Positions 1 through 8,303 of a DNA stretch of 64,000 nucleotides are shown here, in pieces. Position 1 is the first letter of the stretch. Each line of letters begins with the position of its first letter. The stretch is from Bacillota bacterium (GTDB taxonomy: Bacteria > Bacillota > Dethiobacteria > DTU022), in NCBI GenBank assembly GCA_030611385.1, contig JAUWPV010000006.1, forward strand, positions 1 to 64,000, in the 5' to 3' direction. A program made the translations under genes and the position numbers. Under the pieces are notes generated by a model. It was not told the DNA's origin and did no database searches. It saw only the letters and a list, made by a program, of their open reading frames with translations.

Positions 1-1
1 T

Positions 2-256
2 GCTGATGCCGCTGCTGATGCTGAACCCGAACCGGAACCCGAACCGGAAGGGTCTTTAATTAAAGATTTTATTGTAAAAGATGGAATCATCCCTGGCAAG
101 AAGATGGTTATCGTAACCCTGAATGTATCCGACCCGCAAAACTATCTGGTTACAGTTGGCGGTACGCCTTTGGGTTATAACGCCCAGGCAAAAAGTTTCT
201 GGGATGAAGTTGACAGCGATGATGCTGTTCTCAGCAAAGCTGTGGTAAGCCAGTAA
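2..256 (+). CDS. C-terminal fragment of an unknown protein with an EPEPEPEP linker (5'-truncated by the window edge)
   Basis: Frame 2 is open from the window start to TAA 254-256: ADAADAEPEPEPEPEGSLIKDFIVKDGIIPGKKMVIVTLNVSDPQNYLVTVGGTPLGYNAQAKSFWDEVDSDDAVLSKAVVSQ*. Confidence 0.6.
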   Translation, partial: ADAAADAEPEPEPEPEGSLIKDFIVKDGIIPGKKMVIVTLNVSDPQNYLVTVGGTPLGYNAQAKSFWDEVDSDDAVLSKAVVSQ

Positions 257-296
257 TCAGGCAACAACCAGGGAGAAGTTGTTCGGAGGTGGACCG

Positions 297-2108
297 GTGT
301 TTAGAGACAAGAAGCTTATTATCCGGTTGCTGTTACTGACATTGTTCATATTTATTCTCTTAAGCTCGCCGGCAACAGCCGCTATTACCGGTTTTGTAAG
401 CAGCGGTGAAGATGGCGACATATATGAGTATAACTACGCTGATCTGCTTGATTCATATGCCCTCAAAATCCTTGGATTATCAAACGGCCTTTATGAAGAT
501 TTTGCCGCAAAAAAGGTCTATGCTCTTTTAGGAAGTTCTGGCAGATACCTTGATTACGCTGATGTTCTGGACCGTTATGCCTCCACCTTAATCTTGGAAG
601 AAACATTCGACCTCAATAAATATTTGGACAGTAAAGAAGTCAAGATGGCTCAGATGCCAGCCAGTGTAAGCATGGTCAGTCTTAATGACGGTAGACTGAT
701 TCGTACGAGTAAGACGATTCCTTCAAGCATTACCGAATCTAACCCCATCGTTGAAAATCCTGAAACCAAAACGCTGATTATTGGCCCGGCCGAAGTTTCG
801 TTGGAACAGGCGCAGCAGTGGTCCAGGAACCGGGCAGCCGATCAAGGGTTTGTCGACATTGCCCCCCTATACTGGGAATATGGCGAAAAAACAGGGATAA
901 GGCCAGAAGTTCTCTATGCCCAATCTGCTGTTGAGACTAATTTTGGCAAGTATACCGGCAAGGTGCCCTCAATATTTAACAACTGGGCAGGGATTAAAAT
1001 TGCTAACGCTGATGGTGATAAGGTTTATGATCACGAAATTTTTGCTGGACCAGAAGACGGGGTGCGGGCACATTTTAATCACATGTCTGCCTACGTAGGT
1101 TTGGAACCACTTGGCGAACCGCACGACCGCTACTATGTAGCTGTCGGTCAGACCTGGTCCGGATCAATACTTTATGTTGAAGAGTTGAGCGGCAAATGGG
1201 CCCCCAGGCTTGACTACCATGCCAGCATTTTGAATTTGCTGGATCAGCTCAAAACAACCGAAGTCGTTACCGTGAGTCAGGCAACGGAAAATGAAGGTTC
1301 TAATACTATGTCTGACGGTGTTTCCGGCAATGAAAACACTGCAGTGCAGCATGTTGCAGTCAACGTGGAGTTGCTACGCTTACGCAGCGGTCCGGGCACC
1401 AATTATAGCATTATTGATCTTCTCCCACTCGGCACCGTATTAAAAACAACCGGGAACCAGGAAGAGTGGTTGAAGGTCACTACACCAGGAGAACAAAACG
1501 GTTGGATTCACGGTGATTATGTCAGTGAAGTTGATATGTCTGTTGATCCTTTCAAAGGGAAAACAATTGTTGTCGACCCCGGGCATGGCGGTTCAGACCA
1601 TGGTGCAATTGGCGTTACCGGCTTACAGGAAAAAGAGCTTAACCTTGCCGTGGCTCATAAGCTGGCGATCTTGCTGAAAGAAGCAGGCGCCTCTGTGCTG
1701 ATGACCCGGGAAGGCGATCAGCCTGTGAGTAATGGACAGAGAGTTGATTTAGCCAATAAAGCGAAGGCCGATCTCTTTATCAGTATTCATGCCAATGCCT
1801 ATGTAAGCAATGAATCAAATGGCACAGAAACACATTATTGTTCTGAAAATAATCATAGCAATGCGAGCAGGTACCTGGCTCATCAGGTGCAAAATGAGTT
1901 GATATCTGCATTAAGCCTACGTGACCGTGGGGTTAAGGCGAACAACTTTTATGTTCTTAAAAACACTGAAATTCCAGCAGCACTGGTTGAACTCGCTTTT
2001 ATAAGTAACCCGGCAGAGGAGGAAATTTTAAGAAATGAGCAGACCCACAGTACAATTGCCCAGGCTCTTTATCGCGGTCTTGAAGCATATCTGCTCAATT
2101 ACCGGTAA
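297..2108 (+). CDS. Secreted N-acetylmuramoyl-L-alanine amidase (Amidase_3) with glucosaminidase-like and SH3 domains
   Basis: Signal peptide; VVDPGHGGSDHGAIG..ELNLAVAHKLA and SIHANAY motifs of Amidase_3; SH3 segment LRLRSGPGTNYSIIDLLPLG. GTG 297 follows GGAGGT (285-290) and is preferred over TTG 279. Confidence 0.9.
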   Translation: MFRDKKLIIRLLLLTLFIFILLSSPATAAITGFVSSGEDGDIYEYNYADLLDSYALKILGLSNGLYEDFAAKKVYALLGSSGRYLDYADVLDRYASTLILEETFDLNKYLDSKEVKMAQMPASVSMVSLNDGRLIRTSKTIPSSITESNPIVENPETKTLIIGPAEVSLEQAQQWSRNRAADQGFVDIAPLYWEYGEKTGIRPEVLYAQSAVETNFGKYTGKVPSIFNNWAGIKIANADGDKVYDHEIFAGPEDGVRAHFNHMSAYVGLEPLGEPHDRYYVAVGQTWSGSILYVEELSGKWAPRLDYHASILNLLDQLKTTEVVTVSQATENEGSNTMSDGVSGNENTAVQHVAVNVELLRLRSGPGTNYSIIDLLPLGTVLKTTGNQEEWLKVTTPGEQNGWIHGDYVSEVDMSVDPFKGKTIVVDPGHGGSDHGAIGVTGLQEKELNLAVAHKLAILLKEAGASVLMTREGDQPVSNGQRVDLANKAKADLFISIHANAYVSNESNGTETHYCSENNHSNASRYLAHQVQNELISALSLRDRGVKANNFYVLKNTEIPAALVELAFISNPAEEEILRNEQTHSTIAQALYRGLEAYLLNYR

Positions 2109-2537
2109 GCTGCCCGGTTTTGGATTTGAAGATTTACATAATAGTTTCGGTAAGTTATACCAATTATAGAAATAGCATAAAAAGGTATTTAGTTGCCATT
2201 TAAATAAATAGCTTGATTTTTTTAGTAAAAGAGTATAAAATATTCTAAAACAGGGATCAGATTAGAAAAAATTTTACACGCAAAAGAAGGATATTTTAGA
2301 TAAATATAGAATTTTGGCAGGGTATAGTATGTTAAAATAGAGAAAAGTGTTTTTATTTGTAAGCAGCAATGGTTCTGAATGATCTGGAATAATTCAGTCA
2401 GGATTGTATCTAACCTGAAATCGGAGGTGAAGCCAAAAGCCCAAACTGATTATTATTGAGAATGTGCCCGAAAAACAGGATATAAATAGACTAGAGAACC
2501 CGGGTGCATTATTTATTACGAAAGGGAGAGAAAAATT

Positions 2538-3254
2538 ATGAAAATGCTAGTCAGATACGGACTGCTTCTGCTCGTTGTATCGTCGATTGGCCTATCAATA
2601 TTTTTGATTGGCACCCAGACCGTCTATGCTAACGAAGAAGAAGCAGTAATAGAACTAGGGTATACTCCCGCAGAGAAAACTGCCGCTATCGGGGCAGCCA
2701 ATGATGCTATAGGTAGGCTTCCCCAGCCCGAAAGCATTGTTTCCTATGAACAGTCATATATTAATGATGTTGCCAGTGCCTTTGCCCTGGTGGAAACCGC
2801 CCGAATAGAATTCGACGCGGTTGATAGCGATTTTCCGGAGCTGGCCAAGCTTTATGCTGCGGAGCAAAGGGTTTTAAGGATGTTGGCTATCAAGGCTGCA
2901 CAAGATGCAATCGATGCAATTCCCCCTCTATCAGAGCTAACTGAGGAAGATAGAGAGACTGTAGAAGAAGCCCGCCAACTTGTTAATATTGCTATGGAAG
3001 AATATGGGGCTACTGCTTTTGAAATTTGCTGGCGTTTCGACGTCCTCAAAGCTGCCGAAGAACAGCTCGGTGAAGAAGAGCTTGAACCTGAACCTGAACC
3101 TGAACCTGAACCTGAACCTGAACCGGCCAAGCCCGATGACCGCCCCCCGACGCCGCCAACAGGTGGCCTGTCAGCCTACCTGGCTATGGGATTGCTGCTC
3201 TCGGGAACAGGTCTGTTCTTTATTAAACAGCGTAGCAGAGGAAGACATAAATAA
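2538..3254 (+). CDS. Surface protein with helical repeat modules, EP-repeat linker and PPTGG-TM-basic C-terminal tail
   Basis: Signal peptide; two ~70 aa helical modules; (EP)n linker; C-terminus TPPTGGLSAYLAMGLLLSGTGLFFIKQRSRGRHK; RBS aaagggag. Confidence 0.8.
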   Translation: MKMLVRYGLLLLVVSSIGLSIFLIGTQTVYANEEEAVIELGYTPAEKTAAIGAANDAIGRLPQPESIVSYEQSYINDVASAFALVETARIEFDAVDSDFPELAKLYAAEQRVLRMLAIKAAQDAIDAIPPLSELTEEDRETVEEARQLVNIAMEEYGATAFEICWRFDVLKAAEEQLGEEELEPEPEPEPEPEPEPAKPDDRPPTPPTGGLSAYLAMGLLLSGTGLFFIKQRSRGRHK

Positions 3255-3336
3255 TCTGAGATCTTTGTTAGAAGGAGGATAGCAATCAACCTCATTATTG
3301 AATCGATTATTTAAATAATAAAGGGGTGTAAATATA

Positions 3337-4362
3337 ATGAAATCACTAAACAGAAGAAAGACAGTCTTACTCACAATTGTAATCTGCATATCGTTTTTGC
3401 TGTTATTTCCACAGGCGGCCTTTGCCGCAGACAGCGTTAAGCTAAGCGCCAGCACTGAATCCGGTATTGCCGGTGAAGAGGTTATAATCACGATCAATAT
3501 TATCAATGCTGTGGATACTGAAGGTGGCCAGTTCGACCTCTCCTATGATTCGGCCATCATTGAACCTAAAAAAGATTCAGCTGACGACTATTTGATTGAA
3601 GAAGGCAAATTTGTTTCCGATGCGAGCAGCAGCCTTTTAATGTCCAATGTAGTCGATGATACAATTAAAGTTGCCTGGATTACTCCCGAAGCTGACACTG
3701 CAGATTCCGGGGTTGTCTGTACAATAGTCTTCGAACTGCTTGGTGACGGAGATGTTACTCTAACCTTCAGTGATGTGGTTATGGCGCCTGATGGTGTTGT
3801 TATTGATACTCCCACTTCCGGCGAAGTAACTGTTATCAGTGTTACGGATGCCAAAAAGGCGGCAATCGATGCTGCTGATGCGGCTATTGCCGATCTTCCC
3901 GATCCCGATGATGTTGAGCTCACCGATCAGGATGATGTTGAAGCAGCTCGTGCCCTCGTTAAAGTGGCTAAAGATGACCACGGCGCGGTCGACAGTGATT
4001 TTGAAGATCTTGAAAGGCTGGTTGATGCAGAAGAAATGATTGACAAGCTGGAGGCAATCAAAACGGCAGACGATGCCATTCTGGCCCTGCCTTCCGTGGA
4101 CAGCCTGAAGCTCGACGACAAACCTGACGTTGTGGCAGCTAGTGCCCTGGTCAACAAGGCAAAAGACGATCATGATGCTGTAGATGCCGATTTTACTTAT
4201 CTGGCCAGGCTTACAGCCGCTGAAAACAGGATCAAGGAGCTCGAAGGACTTCAGCCGACTCCACCAACCGGCGGGGTGCAATACCTGATTCTGCTCGGAC
4301 TGGTAATCGTAATTGCCGGCGCTATGGTTTACTACAGGCGCAGGCGTTTGGGTGTTGAGTAA
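3337..4362 (+). CDS. Cohesin-domain surface protein with two helical repeats and PPTGG-TM-RRRR tail
   Basis: Cohesin-like region DSVKLSASTESGIAGEEVIITINIINAVDTEGGQFDLSYDSAIIEP...GVVCTIVFELLGDGDVTLTFSDVVMAPDG; C-terminus PTPPTGGVQYLILLGLVIVIAGAMVYYRRRR. Confidence 0.85.
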   Translation: MKSLNRRKTVLLTIVICISFLLLFPQAAFAADSVKLSASTESGIAGEEVIITINIINAVDTEGGQFDLSYDSAIIEPKKDSADDYLIEEGKFVSDASSSLLMSNVVDDTIKVAWITPEADTADSGVVCTIVFELLGDGDVTLTFSDVVMAPDGVVIDTPTSGEVTVISVTDAKKAAIDAADAAIADLPDPDDVELTDQDDVEAARALVKVAKDDHGAVDSDFEDLERLVDAEEMIDKLEAIKTADDAILALPSVDSLKLDDKPDVVAASALVNKAKDDHDAVDADFTYLARLTAAENRIKELEGLQPTPPTGGVQYLILLGLVIVIAGAMVYYRRRRLGVE

Positions 4363-4488
4363 GCATTACATCTAGCATTTTCAATTTGCTATATGTAAAC
4401 CTTGAAAAAACAATCGGTTGCGGCGGTGATTGATGAATCGCCGCCGCTGAAGCCTGCGCAGCTTGATATTGAGGGTCGTAAACTAACA

Positions 4489-5229
4489 ATGAACATGACA
4501 GTCAGAACCAGGTTTAAAAACATAATGGTATTCGGATTCTTATCTCTTGTATTTTCGCTAATCGCTCACAACGCAGCGGCTGCGGCAGACTTTAAGCTGT
4601 CAGCCGAAGAAGCGGAGGGGAGCAGTGGAAATCAGGCTGTTGTATCTGTAGAGGTGGAAAATGCAGCGGGTACTGAAGGTGGTCAGTTTATACTCAACTA
4701 TGATTCCACTCTTGTCAGACCGGTCGTTGTTGAAGCCGGTAAACTGATTGCCAAAGCACGCAGCAGCCTCTACATGGTCAACCTGGAATATGCTCCGGGA
4801 CAGCTGATGTTCATGTGGGTCACCGTTTTTGCCGACACCGATAACGCTGGTGTGGTCTGCACAATTACTTTTGAGTTATTAAAAGAAGGCATCAGCGGTC
4901 TCACTTTTGGCGAAGCCCTAGTCGCGCCCGATGGGATTCGAATCGGGGAAATGATTGCGGGGAAAATATCCATCGGTGCCATGGAGGTGGACCAGGAAGA
5001 TAGTGAACCCAATAGCCTTGAACAGGAAGACGAAGCTGAAATAGATGATGATAATCAAGTTTTGGGCATGGAAAACGGCGAAGAGGGCGAAACGGAAACC
5101 GCCACAGAAAACGGTGGCAACGGCTCTTTTCTGCTCTACTGGTCAGCCGCGGTAGTGGTTTTGGTGGCAGCCGGGGTCGTCGTTCTTAATCGTCTGAAAA
5201 AGTTTGACTCTAAGAAAATAAAAAGATAG
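4489..5229 (+). CDS. Membrane-anchored cohesin-domain protein
   Basis: ADFKLSAEEAEGSSGNQAVVSVEVENAAGTEGGQFILNYDSTLVRP...GVVCTITFELLKEGISGLTFGEALVAPDG closely matches the cohesin region of the preceding gene; acidic linker; C-terminal TM plus Lys/Arg tail. Start within the ORF (4402 or 4489) is uncertain. Confidence 0.8.
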   Translation: MNMTVRTRFKNIMVFGFLSLVFSLIAHNAAAAADFKLSAEEAEGSSGNQAVVSVEVENAAGTEGGQFILNYDSTLVRPVVVEAGKLIAKARSSLYMVNLEYAPGQLMFMWVTVFADTDNAGVVCTITFELLKEGISGLTFGEALVAPDGIRIGEMIAGKISIGAMEVDQEDSEPNSLEQEDEAEIDDDNQVLGMENGEEGETETATENGGNGSFLLYWSAAVVVLVAAGVVVLNRLKKFDSKKIKR

Positions 5230-5331
5230 CAACATGAACCAGGGAGAAAAAATATTGCACGGATATACCGGAATGCTTTTGCATCTATCTAATAAGGTGA
5301 GTGATGATTAAACGAAAGCGAGGTTTTTAGA

Positions 5332-7971
5332 ATGCCGAAAACTCTTTTTAAGAGAGCAGGGTTAATAACACCTTTAGTTATAATCACCATCTTTCTATTC
5401 CTGATGATATTTTCTGCAGCAGCATCAGCTGCAATGCTGGGTGATGTAAACAATGATGGGTTCATTAATATACAAGACGTTGTGTTGGTGCAGAAGCATG
5501 TGCTGGGGTTTACCCCACCACTTACCGATGCTCAAAAAATAGTCGCCGATGTCAATGGTGATGGGGTTATCAACATCCTGGATGTAACTCTGATCACACA
5601 GATGTCTTTAGGGCTAATTAATGAGTTTCCAATTCTTGCCACGCCAGTGCTTTCCTCACCGGTCGACAACACTTTTATTGCCACTACATCGATCATTTTT
5701 CAGTGGAATCCATCCAGCGGGGCCAACAAGTACGAGCTGGAAGTAATAAGAGTTAGCGACAGCGCTATCTTTAGAAACCAGGTTTTAGGTAACGTTACTT
5801 CCTCTATGCAATTTGGTTTTCCGAATGACGACACCCAGTTCAGGTGGCGTGTCCGGGCCGGTAACGAAGTCGGCTGGGGCGTTTGGTCGGGGTACCGAAA
5901 CCTAACTAACGGGACCATAGCGACTATACCTGCCACGATGGTTCTATTTTCGCCAGCCGACAACGCTAATACTCTTAGTACGTCGATTATGTTCGAGTGG
6001 AAATTAACCAGCGGGGCCAACAAGTACGAGTTGGAAGTAACCAGGGTTAGCGATAGTGTTGTTTTCAAAAACCCGGTTTTGGGCAACGTTTCTGCCTCAA
6101 TACAGACTGGCTTTCCTGGCACCGGCACGCAGTATAAATGGCGTGTCCGGGCCGGTAACGAAGTCGGCTGGGGCACCTGGTCGGGATATCGAATCTTAAA
6201 TAACGGAACAATGTCGACTCTGCCTGCCGCTCCGATTCTATTATCGCCGGCTGACAACGCTACTGCTGCCGCAGCATCGATCATTTTTCAGTGGAATCCA
6301 TCCAGCGGGGCCAACAAGTACGAGTTGGAAGTAACAAGGGTTAGCGATGGCACCGTTTTCAAAAACCCGGTTTTAGGTAACTTTACTTCCTCAACGCAAA
6401 ATGACTTTCCGAATGACGGCACCCAGTTCAGGTGGCGTGTCCGGGCCGGTAACGATGCTGGCTGGGGCGTTTGGTCGGGTTACCGAAATTTAACTAACGG
6501 GACTATATTGACTATACCTACCGCGCCGGTACTGTTCTCGCCGGCCGACACTACCAATGTTTTTAGTACGTCGATTATGTTCGAGTGGAAATTAACCAGC
6601 GGGGCCAACAATTACGAGTTGGAAGTAACCAGGGTCAGCGATAGTGTTGTTTTCAAAAACCCGGTTTTAGGTAACGTTACTTCCTCTATACAATTTGGTT
6701 TTCCTAACGACGGCACGCAGTACAAATGGCGTGTCCGGGCTGGTAACGATGCCGGCTGGGGTGCCTGGTCGGGATATCGAATCTTAAATAACGGTGTTTT
6801 GCCTGATGCACCTAGTCTATCATCGCCTGCCGATAACGCCTATGCTTCCGGCATATCGGTTAGTTTCCAGTGGACTGCTTCCAGCGGGTCCAATAAGTAC
6901 CAGCTGGAAGTGACAAGGGTTAGCGATGGTGCTGTTTTCATGAACCCGCTTCTCGGTAATGTTACCTTCACGAAGCAAACGGGCTTTTTTGATGATGGCA
7001 CGCAATACAGGTGGCGTGTCCGGGCCGGTAGCAATGACGGTTGGGGCGTCTGGTCTGGGTATCGAATCTTTACCAACGGTGTTGTACCTGTTGCGCCGGA
7101 ACTGTTCTCGCCGGCTGACAACGTTAATACTTATAGTAATTCGATTACGTTCGAGTGGAAATTTACCAGCGGGGCCAACAAGTACGAATTAGAAATAAGA
7201 AACAGCGACGATACACTTTTTAGAACCGTAACTCTGGGTAATGTTTCTGCCTCAATGCAGACAGGTTTTCCTGATAATGCACTGTACAAGTGGCGGGTGC
7301 GGGCTGGTAACGATGCCGGCTGGGGTGCCTGGTCGAACTATAGGAACATAACCAAGGGTAATTTACTTGCTGCTCCGGCACTGATTTTACCGTATGAAAC
7401 TTCTACAGTTCCCGATACATCGATCACTTTCGAGTGGGCTGCTTCCAGCGGGGCCAATAAGTACCAATTAGAAGTTATAAGGGTCAGCGATGGCGCTGTT
7501 ATTAAAAACCAGGTTTTGGATCCCCTCGTTCCCGTTACCACCACAACGCAGACGGGCTTTTCTGATGATGGTACGCAGTACAGGTGGCGTGTCAGGGCTG
7601 GTAATGATATCGGCTGGGGTGCCTGGTCGGGCTACCGGAACTTTATAAACGAAACTATCCTGGATACCGCTCCGGTTGCTCCGGTAATGTCAACGCCGGA
7701 CGATGACACTCTTGTCAGTGGCACATCGGTCACTTTCGTGTGGGAAGCACCCATTGGGACTATCATTGAATACCAGCTGCAAGTAATAAGGGCCAGTGAT
7801 GGAGCGGTTATTAAAAACCAGGTTTTGACCGGTATCACCACAACGCAGACTGGCTTTCCTGATGACGGTACGCAGTACAGGTGGCGTGTCAGGGTAAGCA
7901 ATGCAACCGGATGGGGCAATTGGTCGTTCTATACAAACTTCACTAACGGCTTCTGGTGGTTGTCCTGGTAG
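5332..7971 (+). CDS. Secreted protein with N-terminal dockerin and eight tandem FN3-like repeats
   Basis: Signal peptide; dockerin LGDVNNDGFINIQDVVLVQKHVLG...VADVNGDGVINILDVTLITQMSLGLI; eight ~95 aa repeats of the type APVLFSPADN..FEWKLTSGANKYELEVTRVSD..WRVRAGNDAGWGAWSGYR. Confidence 0.9.
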   Translation: MPKTLFKRAGLITPLVIITIFLFLMIFSAAASAAMLGDVNNDGFINIQDVVLVQKHVLGFTPPLTDAQKIVADVNGDGVINILDVTLITQMSLGLINEFPILATPVLSSPVDNTFIATTSIIFQWNPSSGANKYELEVIRVSDSAIFRNQVLGNVTSSMQFGFPNDDTQFRWRVRAGNEVGWGVWSGYRNLTNGTIATIPATMVLFSPADNANTLSTSIMFEWKLTSGANKYELEVTRVSDSVVFKNPVLGNVSASIQTGFPGTGTQYKWRVRAGNEVGWGTWSGYRILNNGTMSTLPAAPILLSPADNATAAAASIIFQWNPSSGANKYELEVTRVSDGTVFKNPVLGNFTSSTQNDFPNDGTQFRWRVRAGNDAGWGVWSGYRNLTNGTILTIPTAPVLFSPADTTNVFSTSIMFEWKLTSGANNYELEVTRVSDSVVFKNPVLGNVTSSIQFGFPNDGTQYKWRVRAGNDAGWGAWSGYRILNNGVLPDAPSLSSPADNAYASGISVSFQWTASSGSNKYQLEVTRVSDGAVFMNPLLGNVTFTKQTGFFDDGTQYRWRVRAGSNDGWGVWSGYRIFTNGVVPVAPELFSPADNVNTYSNSITFEWKFTSGANKYELEIRNSDDTLFRTVTLGNVSASMQTGFPDNALYKWRVRAGNDAGWGAWSNYRNITKGNLLAAPALILPYETSTVPDTSITFEWAASSGANKYQLEVIRVSDGAVIKNQVLDPLVPVTTTTQTGFSDDGTQYRWRVRAGNDIGWGAWSGYRNFINETILDTAPVAPVMSTPDDDTLVSGTSVTFVWEAPIGTIIEYQLQVIRASDGAVIKNQVLTGITTTQTGFPDDGTQYRWRVRVSNATGWGNWSFYTNFTNGFWWLSW

Positions 7972-8149
7972 CTATGCGTACGGGTTCGACTACTCAGTTT
8001 GCCGGATATACTTTTTTCGCTGTGTAACATTTTGTATTATTCTCCGATGGAATGAGAATGGGTGCAGATGTAACGGGTTGTAAATTCCATCGGAGACGCG
8101 GAGGTGGATCGAGAAGAAAGTGATCAATAACCGCTATGACAAATTAACT

Positions 8150-8197
8150 TTTCTCAAAAGGCTCAAAAAGCCTGGTTCTGAAAAGTGTAAAAGATAG
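8150..8197 (+). pseudogene. Possible remnant of the 3' end of a cohesin anchor gene
   Basis: Encodes FLKRLKKPGSEKCKR* versus ...LNRLKKFDSKKIKR* of the 4489-5229 gene; the following DNA aaaagatagcaacat(ac)gaaccagggagaaa is shared with 5216-5251. Confidence 0.5.
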
Positions 8198-8303
8198 CAA
8201 CATACGAACCAGGGAGAAATAAAGATTGTCTTAATGTTATAAGAACATCTAATTAATTTAACCGAAAGGTGCTAAGTTACTTAACGAAAGTGAGGTTATT
8301 AAA

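Noticed and set aside
3171-3506. 111-aa minus-strand ORF spanning 3171-3506
   Set aside because: Antisense to two surface-protein genes and their intergenic region, no RBS or domain support.
5700-6284. 194-aa minus-strand ORF opposite the FN3-like repeats (and similar antisense ORFs through 5-11 kb)
   Set aside because: Repetitive mirror of the coding strand; its internal repeats merely reflect the FN3-like array.
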